DNA of 64,000 nucleotides, from positions 558,001-622,000 of the forward strand of contig NZ_SBHM01000006.1 of assembly GCF_004028095.1 (NCBI RefSeq), written 5' to 3'. Shown here piece by piece: positions 49,160 to 56,669 of the stretch. The notes under the pieces were generated by a model that was given only the letters and a program-made list of their open reading frames with translations, had not been told where the DNA came from and searched no databases. Origin of the DNA: Paenarthrobacter ureafaciens (GTDB lineage Bacteria > Actinomycetota > Actinomycetes > Actinomycetales > Micrococcaceae). Within the stretch, counting starts at the first letter, position 1, and each line of letters opens with the position of its first letter. A program made the position numbers and the translations under genes.

Positions 49160-50452
49160 ATGGCAATCACGGGCCGTTTTGTCCTGTTGGCGTTCGCCGC
49201 GCTGGCTCCCTTGGTGCTCTTTCCTGCATGGACAACAGTGCTGCTCGTTACCGGAGCGCTCCTGCTCTTCCTGGTCATCGATCTGGTCCTGGCTGCGTCA
49301 CCGGCCAAAGTGACGTTGGAGCGGCGCCAGCCACCCAATGTGACTCTTGAAAGCAGCGTCACTGCCACGCTGACGGTGACTAACGGAAGCCGGCGCAGGC
49401 TCCGCGCCGTGGTCAGGGATGCCTGGCAACCCTCGGCAGGTGCGGCCTATGCCGTCCAGTCGCTGGCAGTTCCGCCGGCTGAACGCCGTCGAATGTCCGT
49501 GACGTTGTGCCCGAGCCGGCGGGGAGACTTGGAATCGCCGCACGTGACCATCCGTTCCCTTGGCCCCTTGGGGCTCGCCGCCCGGCAACGGACCCGTCCC
49601 CTGCCCGGCAAGCTGAGGGTCCTTCCGCCGTTCCATTCCAAACGCCATCTGCCCTCCAAACTCCGCAAACTTCGGGAGCTGGACGGCCGGGCAGCCGTCC
49701 AGATCCGCGGCGCTGGAACCGAATTCGACTCCCTCCGGGACTATGTGCGCGGCGACGACGTCCGATCCATCGATTGGCGGGCCACAGCCCGGCGTACCTC
49801 CGTGGTGGTTCGCACGTGGCGTCCGGAGCGGGACCGGCGGGTGGTGATCGTGCTGGACACCTCACGCACAGCTGCAGCACGGATCGCTGATGAGCCCAGG
49901 CTTGATACGGGCATCGAAGCAGCGCTGCTGCTGGCCGTCCTGGCTGAACGGGGCGGCGACAGGGTGGACTTCCTCGCGTATGACCGGCGGCTGCGCGCCC
50001 GGGTCGAATCGGCGTCGAAGGGGAACCTGTTGGGGCAGCTCGTCCAGGCCATGGCACCGCTGGACGCCGAACTCATCGAGCTCGATTGGCAACAGATACC
50101 CGGCCAGGTGCGGGCCGTCTCGGCGCATCGCTCCCTGGTGGTGCTCTTGACCGCGCTCGACGGCGGTGCCCCCGAGGAGGGCCTCCTGCCCTTGGTGGCC
50201 CGGCTGGCCACGCAGCATGTGGTGGTGGTGGCATCCGTACGTGATCCGCTTTTGGACGCGATGAAGGAAGAACGCACGACGGCGAGCCAGGTTTTCCGCG
50301 CCGCCGCAGCTGAACGGGCCCTCTTGGAACGGGCTGCCGTTTCAAACCAGCTGCGCCAACTTGGGGCTGAAGTAGTTGATGCGCACCCGCTCGAGCTGCC
50401 GCCCATGCTCGCCGATGCCTACATCCGGCTCAAAGCCGCCGGCCGACTCTAG
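49160..50452 (+). CDS. DUF58 domain protein (VWA-like), membrane-anchored
   Basis: The protein has 430 residues. Two N-terminal helices (about 5-45) precede a beta-rich segment. The DUF58 signature is RGAGTEFDSLRDYVRGDDVRSIDWRATARR (about 175-215), followed by VVIVLDTSRTAA, which has a MIDAS-like DxS/T motif as in von Willebrand A folds. DUF58 proteins are typical clients of MoxR. The gene starts 14 bp after moxR. Confidence 0.92.
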   Translation: MAITGRFVLLAFAALAPLVLFPAWTTVLLVTGALLLFLVIDLVLAASPAKVTLERRQPPNVTLESSVTATLTVTNGSRRRLRAVVRDAWQPSAGAAYAVQSLAVPPAERRRMSVTLCPSRRGDLESPHVTIRSLGPLGLAARQRTRPLPGKLRVLPPFHSKRHLPSKLRKLRELDGRAAVQIRGAGTEFDSLRDYVRGDDVRSIDWRATARRTSVVVRTWRPERDRRVVIVLDTSRTAAARIADEPRLDTGIEAALLLAVLAERGGDRVDFLAYDRRLRARVESASKGNLLGQLVQAMAPLDAELIELDWQQIPGQVRAVSAHRSLVVLLTALDGGAPEEGLLPLVARLATQHVVVVASVRDPLLDAMKEERTTASQVFRAAAAERALLERAAVSNQLRQLGAEVVDAHPLELPPMLADAYIRLKAAGRL

Positions 50453-50469
50453 GAAGGACTGACTGCACA

Positions 50470-51174
50470 ATGAATCAACCCATCTACAAACTGGCCCTGG
50501 GCGATGCCTTCGAACAGCTGGCTCCGGAGCTTCAGGACTATTTCTCCCTTTCCGCGGGATCGGGCCACTACGGAGTAGGACAGGGTGTTTTCGATGTTGT
50601 GGGCTGCCGCCAAATATGGTTGCGCCCCTTCCTGTCGCTGACTACCGGCGAGGAAGCGTTCTTCCCGGAGTACGGCGAGGGCATTCCCTTCCGGATCGAA
50701 AACCACGCCCATGTGGACCCCTTCAACCGTGCCGCGCTGACAGCACGGCGAGAGATCTTCTTTCCCTCGGGAACGCGGTTGTTTCATGACACCACCAGCG
50801 CGATCCCTGAAGCCGGGGCCCACCGGCTGGTGGACCACGTGGGCAGGTACCGGCGGCTTGTCACCGACCTCGAGGTCTCTGCCACCCCGGACGGAAAGCT
50901 CCGCGGAGTTTCGAAAAACAGCCGCCTGTTCCTGGGACCACTTCGGATCCCCCTGCCCAGCGCCATGGATGCCCGCGCGTATGCCGAACAGTGGTGGGAC
51001 GCCGAAGAGGGCAAACACCGCATCCAGGTGAAGGTGATCCAACCCCAGGTAGGCCTCGTCCTGGTTTACGCCGGCCGGTTCGACTACCGGCTGGTTCCCT
51101 ACTTGCCCGGCAGCGCCGCCGGACAGTCGCTGCCCCGGTACGCTGAACCGGATCGCTGGGAACAGCGCATCTGA
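50470..51174 (+). CDS. DUF4166 domain protein
   Basis: The 234-residue protein begins MNQPIYKLALGDAFEQLAPELQDYF, has the pattern GVGQGVFDVVGCRQIWLRPFL, and ends in LVLVYAGRFDYRLV. This matches DUF4166, found alone or fused to saccharopine-dehydrogenase-like or epimerase-like proteins; function is unknown. GGAAGGA lies just upstream of the ATG, 17 bp after DUF58, so it is probably the last gene of the MoxR operon. No membrane helices or signal peptide are seen. Confidence 0.85.
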   Translation: MNQPIYKLALGDAFEQLAPELQDYFSLSAGSGHYGVGQGVFDVVGCRQIWLRPFLSLTTGEEAFFPEYGEGIPFRIENHAHVDPFNRAALTARREIFFPSGTRLFHDTTSAIPEAGAHRLVDHVGRYRRLVTDLEVSATPDGKLRGVSKNSRLFLGPLRIPLPSAMDARAYAEQWWDAEEGKHRIQVKVIQPQVGLVLVYAGRFDYRLVPYLPGSAAGQSLPRYAEPDRWEQRI

Positions 51175-51202
51175 GCGAATCTGATCCCGGGCCGGTGACA
51201 AC

Positions 51203-51228
51203 CTGGCCGCGGGCCAGTCGGTCCAGCC
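51203..51228 (-). repeat. Degenerate copy of the 3' end of the MetE-like gene
   Basis: Bases 51203-51228 match 51255-51280 (codons for DQLALG plus stop and flank) at 22 of 26 positions in the same orientation. The copy sits 26 bp past the stop codon and has lost the stop (TAG to CAG). It looks like a small tandem duplication. Confidence 0.6.
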
Positions 51229-51254
51229 CAAACCGTGGGCCGGTTGTTCCCGTC

Positions 51255-52280
51255 CTAGCCGAGGGCCAGTTGGTCCAGTCCGTCGGCAACGTGTGTCAGT
51301 TTGGTGAGGACCGCCTGCGCTTCGGCAGGTTTCAGGTGCGCCAGGCCCGTGGCGGGCGTGACGCGCATCCCGGACAATCCGGCGGCCGGGAGACCCAGCT
51401 GATGCCAAGGCCGCCAAATGCTGTCCACCACTTCGGCCGTCCTCGGCAGCGGCTTCTCCGTGCCAAGAGCCCCGGCCCACAGGCGTTTCCCGGCTTCGAC
51501 GGCAGCGGCCAGCTGTTCCCATTGGCGTGTGGTCAAAGCCTTGAGCGGCACGGCGATCCCGTCAGCCCCGGCAGTGATGATCCGTTCAAACGGCGCTTCG
51601 ATCTCCGGCACCGAAATGACGGTCTCTACTGCCCCGGCTGCCTTGATCGCCTCGATGACCAGCCGCCATGCAGCGGTGACTTCTTCGCCGTCAATGGACC
51701 TGAGGGTTCGGTACCCGCTGGCGGTGGGAATGGTCCCGCCCATGACGGCTGCGATGTCCGGCTCATCCAGTTGGACCACGATTTCTGCGCCAGGAACGGC
51801 CGCACGAATACGTCCAAGGTGATCGGCCACCCCTGCTGCGAGCGACTCCGCGATATCCCTCCGCGCACCGAAATCCAACAGGGCCCGCTCGCCATTGTGG
51901 AGGTAAAGTCCGGCTGCCAGGCTCAGCGGCCCCACGAACTGGATCTTGATTGCGGACGCAGGATTCTCTTCGGCCCCCGCCACGTCGGCCAGCACATTGA
52001 CGTCGGAGGCCAGCGCCGACCGCGCCCGCTGGAGGTCCTTTCCCGGGCGGTCCACCAGCCGCCAGCCGTGTGGCTGGATGTCGATCGCGAGCTCAACCAG
52101 CAAGCTCCCCGTCCGGCCGATAGGGTCCGAGCCGACGCCCCGGTCCGGCAATTCGGGGAGGAACGGCACGTGCGGGTCCCCGAGTTCTCCGCGGATGGTG
52201 CGGAGCGCTTCAGCGGGGTCGTTCGCCGGCCACGGTCCCAGTGCGGTTGCGCTGGTCCGGTGTTGCTGTACTTCTGCCAC
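51255..52280 (-). CDS. MetE C-terminal-like protein (Rv3015c type)
   Basis: The 341-residue protein resembles the UROD/MetE-like family, in particular M. tuberculosis Rv3015c. IKIQFVGPLSLAAGLYL, EIVVQLDEPDIAAVMGG and VISVPEIEAPFERIITAGADGIAVPL follow the barrel order of the cobalamin-independent methionine synthase C-terminal domain. The full MetE zinc set (His, two Cys, Glu) is not evident: the protein has no cysteine where MetE needs them, so methionine synthase activity is doubtful. The start lies just after the stop of the chorismate mutase gene, in one unit. A degenerate copy of the last 26 bp lies beyond the stop. Confidence 0.78.
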   Translation of the reverse strand: MAEVQQHRTSATALGPWPANDPAEALRTIRGELGDPHVPFLPELPDRGVGSDPIGRTGSLLVELAIDIQPHGWRLVDRPGKDLQRARSALASDVNVLADVAGAEENPASAIKIQFVGPLSLAAGLYLHNGERALLDFGARRDIAESLAAGVADHLGRIRAAVPGAEIVVQLDEPDIAAVMGGTIPTASGYRTLRSIDGEEVTAAWRLVIEAIKAAGAVETVISVPEIEAPFERIITAGADGIAVPLKALTTRQWEQLAAAVEAGKRLWAGALGTEKPLPRTAEVVDSIWRPWHQLGLPAAGLSGMRVTPATGLAHLKPAEAQAVLTKLTHVADGLDQLALG

Positions 52281-52282
52281 GC

Positions 52283-52672
52283 CTAGGCCTGCTGATTGGT
52301 GGTCTGGTGGTTCTCGGCGATGGCCTCGTGATGCCTGATGACCTCGCTGATGATGAAGTTGAGGAACTTCTCGGCGAACGCCGGATCAAGGTGCGCGTCC
52401 TCGGCCAAGCGCCGCAAGCGGGCGATCTGGGCGGCTTCCCGTCCCGGATCACCCGCCGGCAGCTTATGCGTGGCTTTGAGGATGCCTACCTTCTGGGTGG
52501 CCTTGAACCGCTCGGCGAGCAGGAACACGAGCGTGGCATCGATGTTGTCGATGCTGGAGCGGATGGACAACAGTTCGTCCATGATGGCCCGGTCCACTTG
52601 TCCGGACAGGGAACTCGCTGCCGGGTCGAAGGATTCGGAGTCATCAGGAAGGACATTGTTCTGCTCGGTCAT
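52283..52672 (-). CDS. Chorismate mutase (AroQ class)
   Basis: The product is about 129 residues. The core helix pattern is LLSIRSSIDNIDATLVFLLAERFKATQKVGILKA, then a DPGREAAQIARLRRLAEDAHLDPAFAEKFLNFIISEVIRHHE segment, as in AroQ-delta chorismate mutases of actinobacteria. It converts chorismate to prephenate for phenylalanine and tyrosine synthesis; related enzymes are activated by contact with DAHP synthase. ATG 52672 has GGGAGG only 1-2 nt away, an unusually short spacing, so GTG 52696 remains possible. The MetE-like gene follows after 2 bp. Confidence 0.9.
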   Translation of the reverse strand: MTEQNNVLPDDSESFDPAASSLSGQVDRAIMDELLSIRSSIDNIDATLVFLLAERFKATQKVGILKATHKLPAGDPGREAAQIARLRRLAEDAHLDPAFAEKFLNFIISEVIRHHEAIAENHQTTNQQA

Positions 52673-52713
52673 GCCTCCCAGTCTAGGGTGTGGCACTTGG
52701 CCCCGCGTTGTTG

Positions 52714-54432
52714 TTACCCCGGGGTCGCTCCGCCCAGCAGCGCGCGGTGGGCCTCCCGCCGTCGGGCCTGTTCCTCCGGGTCCGGCACCGGCAGCGAGGC
52801 GATCAGCCGCTTGGTGTAGTCGTGCTGCGGCGAGCCCATGACGTGGTTGCCAATCCCCTGTTCAACCAGCTTGCCTTTGTAAAGCACCCCCACCCAATGC
52901 GACAACATATCAACCACTGCCAGGTCGTGGCTGATGAACAGCGCGGCGAACCCGTATTCCTCCTGGATGTCCTTGAAGAGATCCAGGACTTTCGCCTGGA
53001 CCGAGACGTCCAAGGCCGAGGTAGGTTCGTCGGCAATGAGCAGGCGCGGATTCAGCGCGAGGGACCGGGCCAGGGAGGCACGCTGCCGCTGGCCGCCGGA
53101 CAACTCGTGCGGGTACCGCTGCGCGTACGACGCCGGCAACTGGACTGATTCGAGCAACTCGCCTACCCGCTTGCGCGCCTCGGCAGCGCTTGGCTTGGTA
53201 TGGATCATCAGTGGTTCCGCGACGCATTCCCCTATGGTCAAGTGGGGGTTGAACGAGGCTGCGGGGTCCTGGAAGACGAAGCCGATGTCCTTCCTGAGGG
53301 GGCGGAAGGTGCGCTCCTTGAAGTCGAGCATTTCGTAGCCGAGAACCTTCAGGCTGCCCCCGGTTACCCTGGTCAGGCCCGCAATGGCCCGTCCGATGGT
53401 GGATTTGCCGGACCCCGACTCGCCTACCAAGCCAAAGACTTCGTTCTCGGACACCGTGAAGCTGACGTCATCGACGGCCTTGAAGCCGTGCTTGCCAAAC
53501 CGTCCGGGATACTCGATCACCAGGTTCTTCGCCTCAACCAGGACCTTGCCGTCCTGGTGCAAGCGTCCCCGGGCTCCCTCGGATGCTGAGTTCCGCCCGA
53601 GGTGGGGTACGGCGGCCAGGAGCTTCCGGGTGTACTCCTCTTTGGGTTCCGCGAACAGCACCTTGGAAGGCGCCTCCTCCACCACATCCCCTTGGTACAT
53701 CACCACCACACGGTCGGCGAGATCGGCCACCACTCCCATGTTGTGGGTGATGAGGACGATCGAGGTGCCGTAGTTGTCCCGCAGATCGCGCAGGAGCTGC
53801 AGGATTTCGGCTTGGACGGTCACGTCCAACGCGGTGGTCGGCTCATCCGCCACGATCAGCCCGGGGTTCAACGCCAGGGCAGCTGCGATGACCACACGCT
53901 GCTTCTGTCCGCCCGAAAACTGATGCGGGTAGTAGTCAACCCTCGTCTCCGGGTCGGGGATTCCGACCTTCCGCAGCGCCTCCGTGGCACGCGCCTTTGC
54001 TTCCTTGGCGGAAACCCGGTGCCCGTCGGTACTGTGGGCCCGGATGCCCTCGGCAATCTGCCACCCCACCGTAAAGACCGGGTTCAGTGCCGTGGAAGGC
54101 TCCTGGAAGACCATGGCAACGTCGCGTCCGCGGATACGGCGCAGGGCTGATGTGCCGAGGCTGATCACGTTGTTGCCCTTGATGAGGACAGCGCCGGAAC
54201 TGATGGCTGTTTCGGGAAGCAACCCAAGAATGGTCTTGGCCGTGACGGTCTTGCCCGATCCTGACTCGCCCACAATGGCAAGTACTTCGCCGGCTCTCAC
54301 GTCCAGGCTCACATCTTTGACCGCCCGGACGTCGCCGCCGTCCGTAGCAAAGGTGACCTGCAGTTTCTCAATGGACAGGACCGGTTCCCTTTGCGGTGCG
54401 TGGTCCTGGACTTCTCCGAGGTTGATGCTCAT
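52714..54432 (-). CDS. Peptide/nickel ABC transporter, fused double ATP-binding protein (DppD-DppF type)
   Basis: The 572-residue protein carries two complete ABC domains. The first has Walker A VGESGSGKTVTAKTILGL and the signature FSGGQKQRVVIA. The second (about 300-540) has VGESGSGKSTIGRAIAGL and LSGGQRQRASLARSL. Each half ends with the oligopeptide-transport C-terminal element. Fusion of DppD and DppF equivalents is common in actinobacteria. The ATGA start overlaps the DppC-type permease stop. It powers import of peptides or related cations captured by the lipoprotein encoded at 56670-58298. Confidence 0.95.
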   Translation of the reverse strand: MSINLGEVQDHAPQREPVLSIEKLQVTFATDGGDVRAVKDVSLDVRAGEVLAIVGESGSGKTVTAKTILGLLPETAISSGAVLIKGNNVISLGTSALRRIRGRDVAMVFQEPSTALNPVFTVGWQIAEGIRAHSTDGHRVSAKEAKARATEALRKVGIPDPETRVDYYPHQFSGGQKQRVVIAAALALNPGLIVADEPTTALDVTVQAEILQLLRDLRDNYGTSIVLITHNMGVVADLADRVVVMYQGDVVEEAPSKVLFAEPKEEYTRKLLAAVPHLGRNSASEGARGRLHQDGKVLVEAKNLVIEYPGRFGKHGFKAVDDVSFTVSENEVFGLVGESGSGKSTIGRAIAGLTRVTGGSLKVLGYEMLDFKERTFRPLRKDIGFVFQDPAASFNPHLTIGECVAEPLMIHTKPSAAEARKRVGELLESVQLPASYAQRYPHELSGGQRQRASLARSLALNPRLLIADEPTSALDVSVQAKVLDLFKDIQEEYGFAALFISHDLAVVDMLSHWVGVLYKGKLVEQGIGNHVMGSPQHDYTKRLIASLPVPDPEEQARRREAHRALLGGATPG

Positions 54433-55439
54433 GGCGTGGGTCCTTCCGCCGGTGCGGTCCCGGTTGTGCCGGACTGTGCACCGTTGGGTTTGGTGGCGCC
54501 GGCCCGTTTGCGGCTCCGGATCCGGGGGTCGTTGAGGTCATTGATGCTTTCGCCCACCAGGGTCAGTCCAAGCACTGTCAGGACGATGGCCAAGCCTGGG
54601 AAGACACCCGTCCACCAGATGCCGGAGGAGGTGTCCGCCAAGGCCTTGTTGAGGTCGAAGCCCCATTCAGCAGCCGAAGTGGGTTCGATGCCAAAGCCCA
54701 GGAAGCCAAGGCCGGCCAGGGTAAGAATCGCCTCCGAGGCATTGAGGGTGAACATGAGCGGCAGCGTCCGGGTGGCGTTCTTGAAGATGTGACGGCTGAT
54801 GATCCGCAGGCTGGAGGCCCCCAGCACCTTGGCCGACTCCACAAACGGCTCGGCTTTCAGGCGAATGGTTTCGGCCCGGATCACCCGGAAGTACTGCGGT
54901 ACGAACACCACCGTGATGGCGAAGGCGCAGGAGAAGATGCCGCCCCAGAAGCTGGACTGGCCACGGCTGATCACAATGGAGACCACTATGGCCAGCAAGA
55001 GCGTGGGGAAAGCGTAGATGGCGTCAGCCACCACCACCAGGATCCTGTCCAGCCAGCCTCCGAAGTAGCCGCTCAGCAGTCCCAGGGCCACCCCAAGGAA
55101 CAGAGACATCGCTACGGAGACCACGATCACGGTCACAGCGGTCTGCGATCCCCACACCACTCGTGAAAGGACGTCATAGCCTCCCACGGTGGTGCCCCAC
55201 AGGTGCTTGGCACTCGGTGCCTGCTGGGTGGGGAACGAACCGGAATCATCACTGAGTTGCGAATAGCCATAGGGGGCCAGCAAGGGGGCAAAGATGCTGG
55301 TCAGCACAAAGAGGCCGCTCAGGATGACACCGGCAATCAGCATCCCCCGTTGGAGGCCGACGCTCTTACGCAGGTGGGATACCACGGGCAGCCGCATCAG
55401 GAGCGGTTGTTTGGGCGCAGTAAGTTCAGGAGTACTCAA
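54429..55439 (-). CDS. Peptide ABC transporter permease, DppC type
   Basis: The product is about 336 residues from TTG 55439, 2 bp after the DppB-type stop, with GAGG 8 nt upstream. The N-terminal RGMLIAGVILSGLFVLTSIFAPLLAPY helix, the EAA-like loop VESAKVLGASSLRIISRHIFKNA, and FLGFGIEPTSAAEWG mark a DppC/OppC permease with six helices. A longer frame upstream overlaps dppB and is not protein-like. It pairs with the DppB-type permease. Confidence 0.93.
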   Translation of the reverse strand: MSTPELTAPKQPLLMRLPVVSHLRKSVGLQRGMLIAGVILSGLFVLTSIFAPLLAPYGYSQLSDDSGSFPTQQAPSAKHLWGTTVGGYDVLSRVVWGSQTAVTVIVVSVAMSLFLGVALGLLSGYFGGWLDRILVVVADAIYAFPTLLLAIVVSIVISRGQSSFWGGIFSCAFAITVVFVPQYFRVIRAETIRLKAEPFVESAKVLGASSLRIISRHIFKNATRTLPLMFTLNASEAILTLAGLGFLGFGIEPTSAAEWGFDLNKALADTSSGIWWTGVFPGLAIVLTVLGLTLVGESINDLNDPRIRSRKRAGATKPNGAQSGTTGTAPAEGPTP

Positions 55440-55441
55440 GG

Positions 55442-56533
55442 TCAGTACCTCACTCGCGGGTCGATGAGGGCCGCAATAATGTCGACAATGAAGTTGGTGA
55501 CGGCAACGATCACGGCCAAGAGCACCACGATGCCCTGGACGGCTACGAAGTCGCGGGCGTTCAGGTACTGCACCAGCTGGTACCCGAGGCCCTTCCACTC
55601 GAAGGTGGTTTCGGTGAGGATGGCGCCGCCGAGCATGAGCGCGATCTGCAGGCCCATGACCGTGATGATGGGGATCAACGCGGGCTTGTAGGCGTGCTTG
55701 GTGACCAGTCGGTACTCGCTGACACCCCGTGAACGCCCGGCTTCGACGTAGTCCTTGCCCAGCGTTCCGATGACGTTCGTCCGCACCAGGCGGAGGAACA
55801 CACCGGCGGTCAACAAACCCAAGGCGATGGCCGGGAGTACGGCGTGGGAAACGATGTCGCCCAGTGCCGTGAAGTTTCCGCTCCTGATCGCATCAAGCCA
55901 ATAGATGCCCGATGGCGCTGCAAGGTTGCTCATGGCCAACTCGGTCCGGGTGGAGGCCCTGCCCGCCACCGGGAACCAGCCGAGCCATACCGAAAACGTC
56001 AGTTTGAGGAGAAGGCCCGAGAAGAAGACGGGCGTGGCGTAGCAGAGGATCGCGAAGAGCCGCAGGACCGCGTCCGAAGCCTTGTCCCGATGCTGGGCCG
56101 CGATGAGTCCGAACGGAATGCCGACAGCGAGGGCCACGACCAGGGCGTTGATGCTCAATTCCAAGGTGGCCGCGCCGAAGGTGAAAAGTACCTCGACCAC
56201 GGGACGGCGATCGGTAATGGTAGTGCCGAAGTTTCCGGTGATCAGCTGGCCAAGATACTCGAAGTATTGGACCAACACCGGCCTGTCGTAGCCGGCCTCA
56301 TGGATACGCTGTGCGAGGACGTCCGGTGGGAGCCGCCCACCTTGGGCAGCGGTGATGGGGTCGCCGATGACCCGCATGAGGAAGAAGACCAGGGTCACCA
56401 GGATGAAGACCGTGGGGATGATCAGGAAGAACCTGACCACGATGTATCTGCCAAGTCCTCCCCCGGACCTGGATTTGCTGTTGGGTGTGACGACGCCGGG
56501 TTCGGCGTCAGGCACGTCAACGAGTGTTGTCAT
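55442..56533 (-). CDS. Peptide ABC transporter permease, DppB type
   Basis: The 363-residue permease has six helices. The start FLIIPTVFILVTLVFFLMRVIGDPI with a following QGGRLPPDVLAQRIHEAGYDRPVLVQYFEYLGQ is the classic DppB N-terminus. The EAA loop is DYVEAGRSRGVSEYRLVTKHAYKPALIPIIT. It forms the membrane channel with DppC. The start is 136 bp after the binding-protein gene, with a terminator hairpin between them, which is normal where the binding protein needs higher expression. Confidence 0.94.
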   Translation of the reverse strand: MTTLVDVPDAEPGVVTPNSKSRSGGGLGRYIVVRFFLIIPTVFILVTLVFFLMRVIGDPITAAQGGRLPPDVLAQRIHEAGYDRPVLVQYFEYLGQLITGNFGTTITDRRPVVEVLFTFGAATLELSINALVVALAVGIPFGLIAAQHRDKASDAVLRLFAILCYATPVFFSGLLLKLTFSVWLGWFPVAGRASTRTELAMSNLAAPSGIYWLDAIRSGNFTALGDIVSHAVLPAIALGLLTAGVFLRLVRTNVIGTLGKDYVEAGRSRGVSEYRLVTKHAYKPALIPIITVMGLQIALMLGGAILTETTFEWKGLGYQLVQYLNARDFVAVQGIVVLLAVIVAVTNFIVDIIAALIDPRVRY

Positions 56534-56614
56534 TTGCTACCTGCGATTCCTGCTTTGGTTCAGCGGAGTTTGGCTGGAGCGCCTGCCGGGCTTCGAGGAG
56601 AAGGTGGCTCAGCA

Positions 56615-56651
56615 AAGGGGGCGGGACACCGGATAAGTGTCCCGCCCCCTT
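56615..56651 (-). terminator. Intercistronic terminator/attenuator between the binding-protein and permease genes
   Basis: A 15-bp stem (56615-56629 with 56637-56651) has a 7-nt loop and the 5' flank CAAAG. On the - strand it follows the binding-protein stop codon by 18 bp and the arm ends CCCCTTTGC. Partial termination would give more binding protein than permease. Confidence 0.8.
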
Positions 56652-56669
56652 CCCAGCGCAGAGGCGTGG

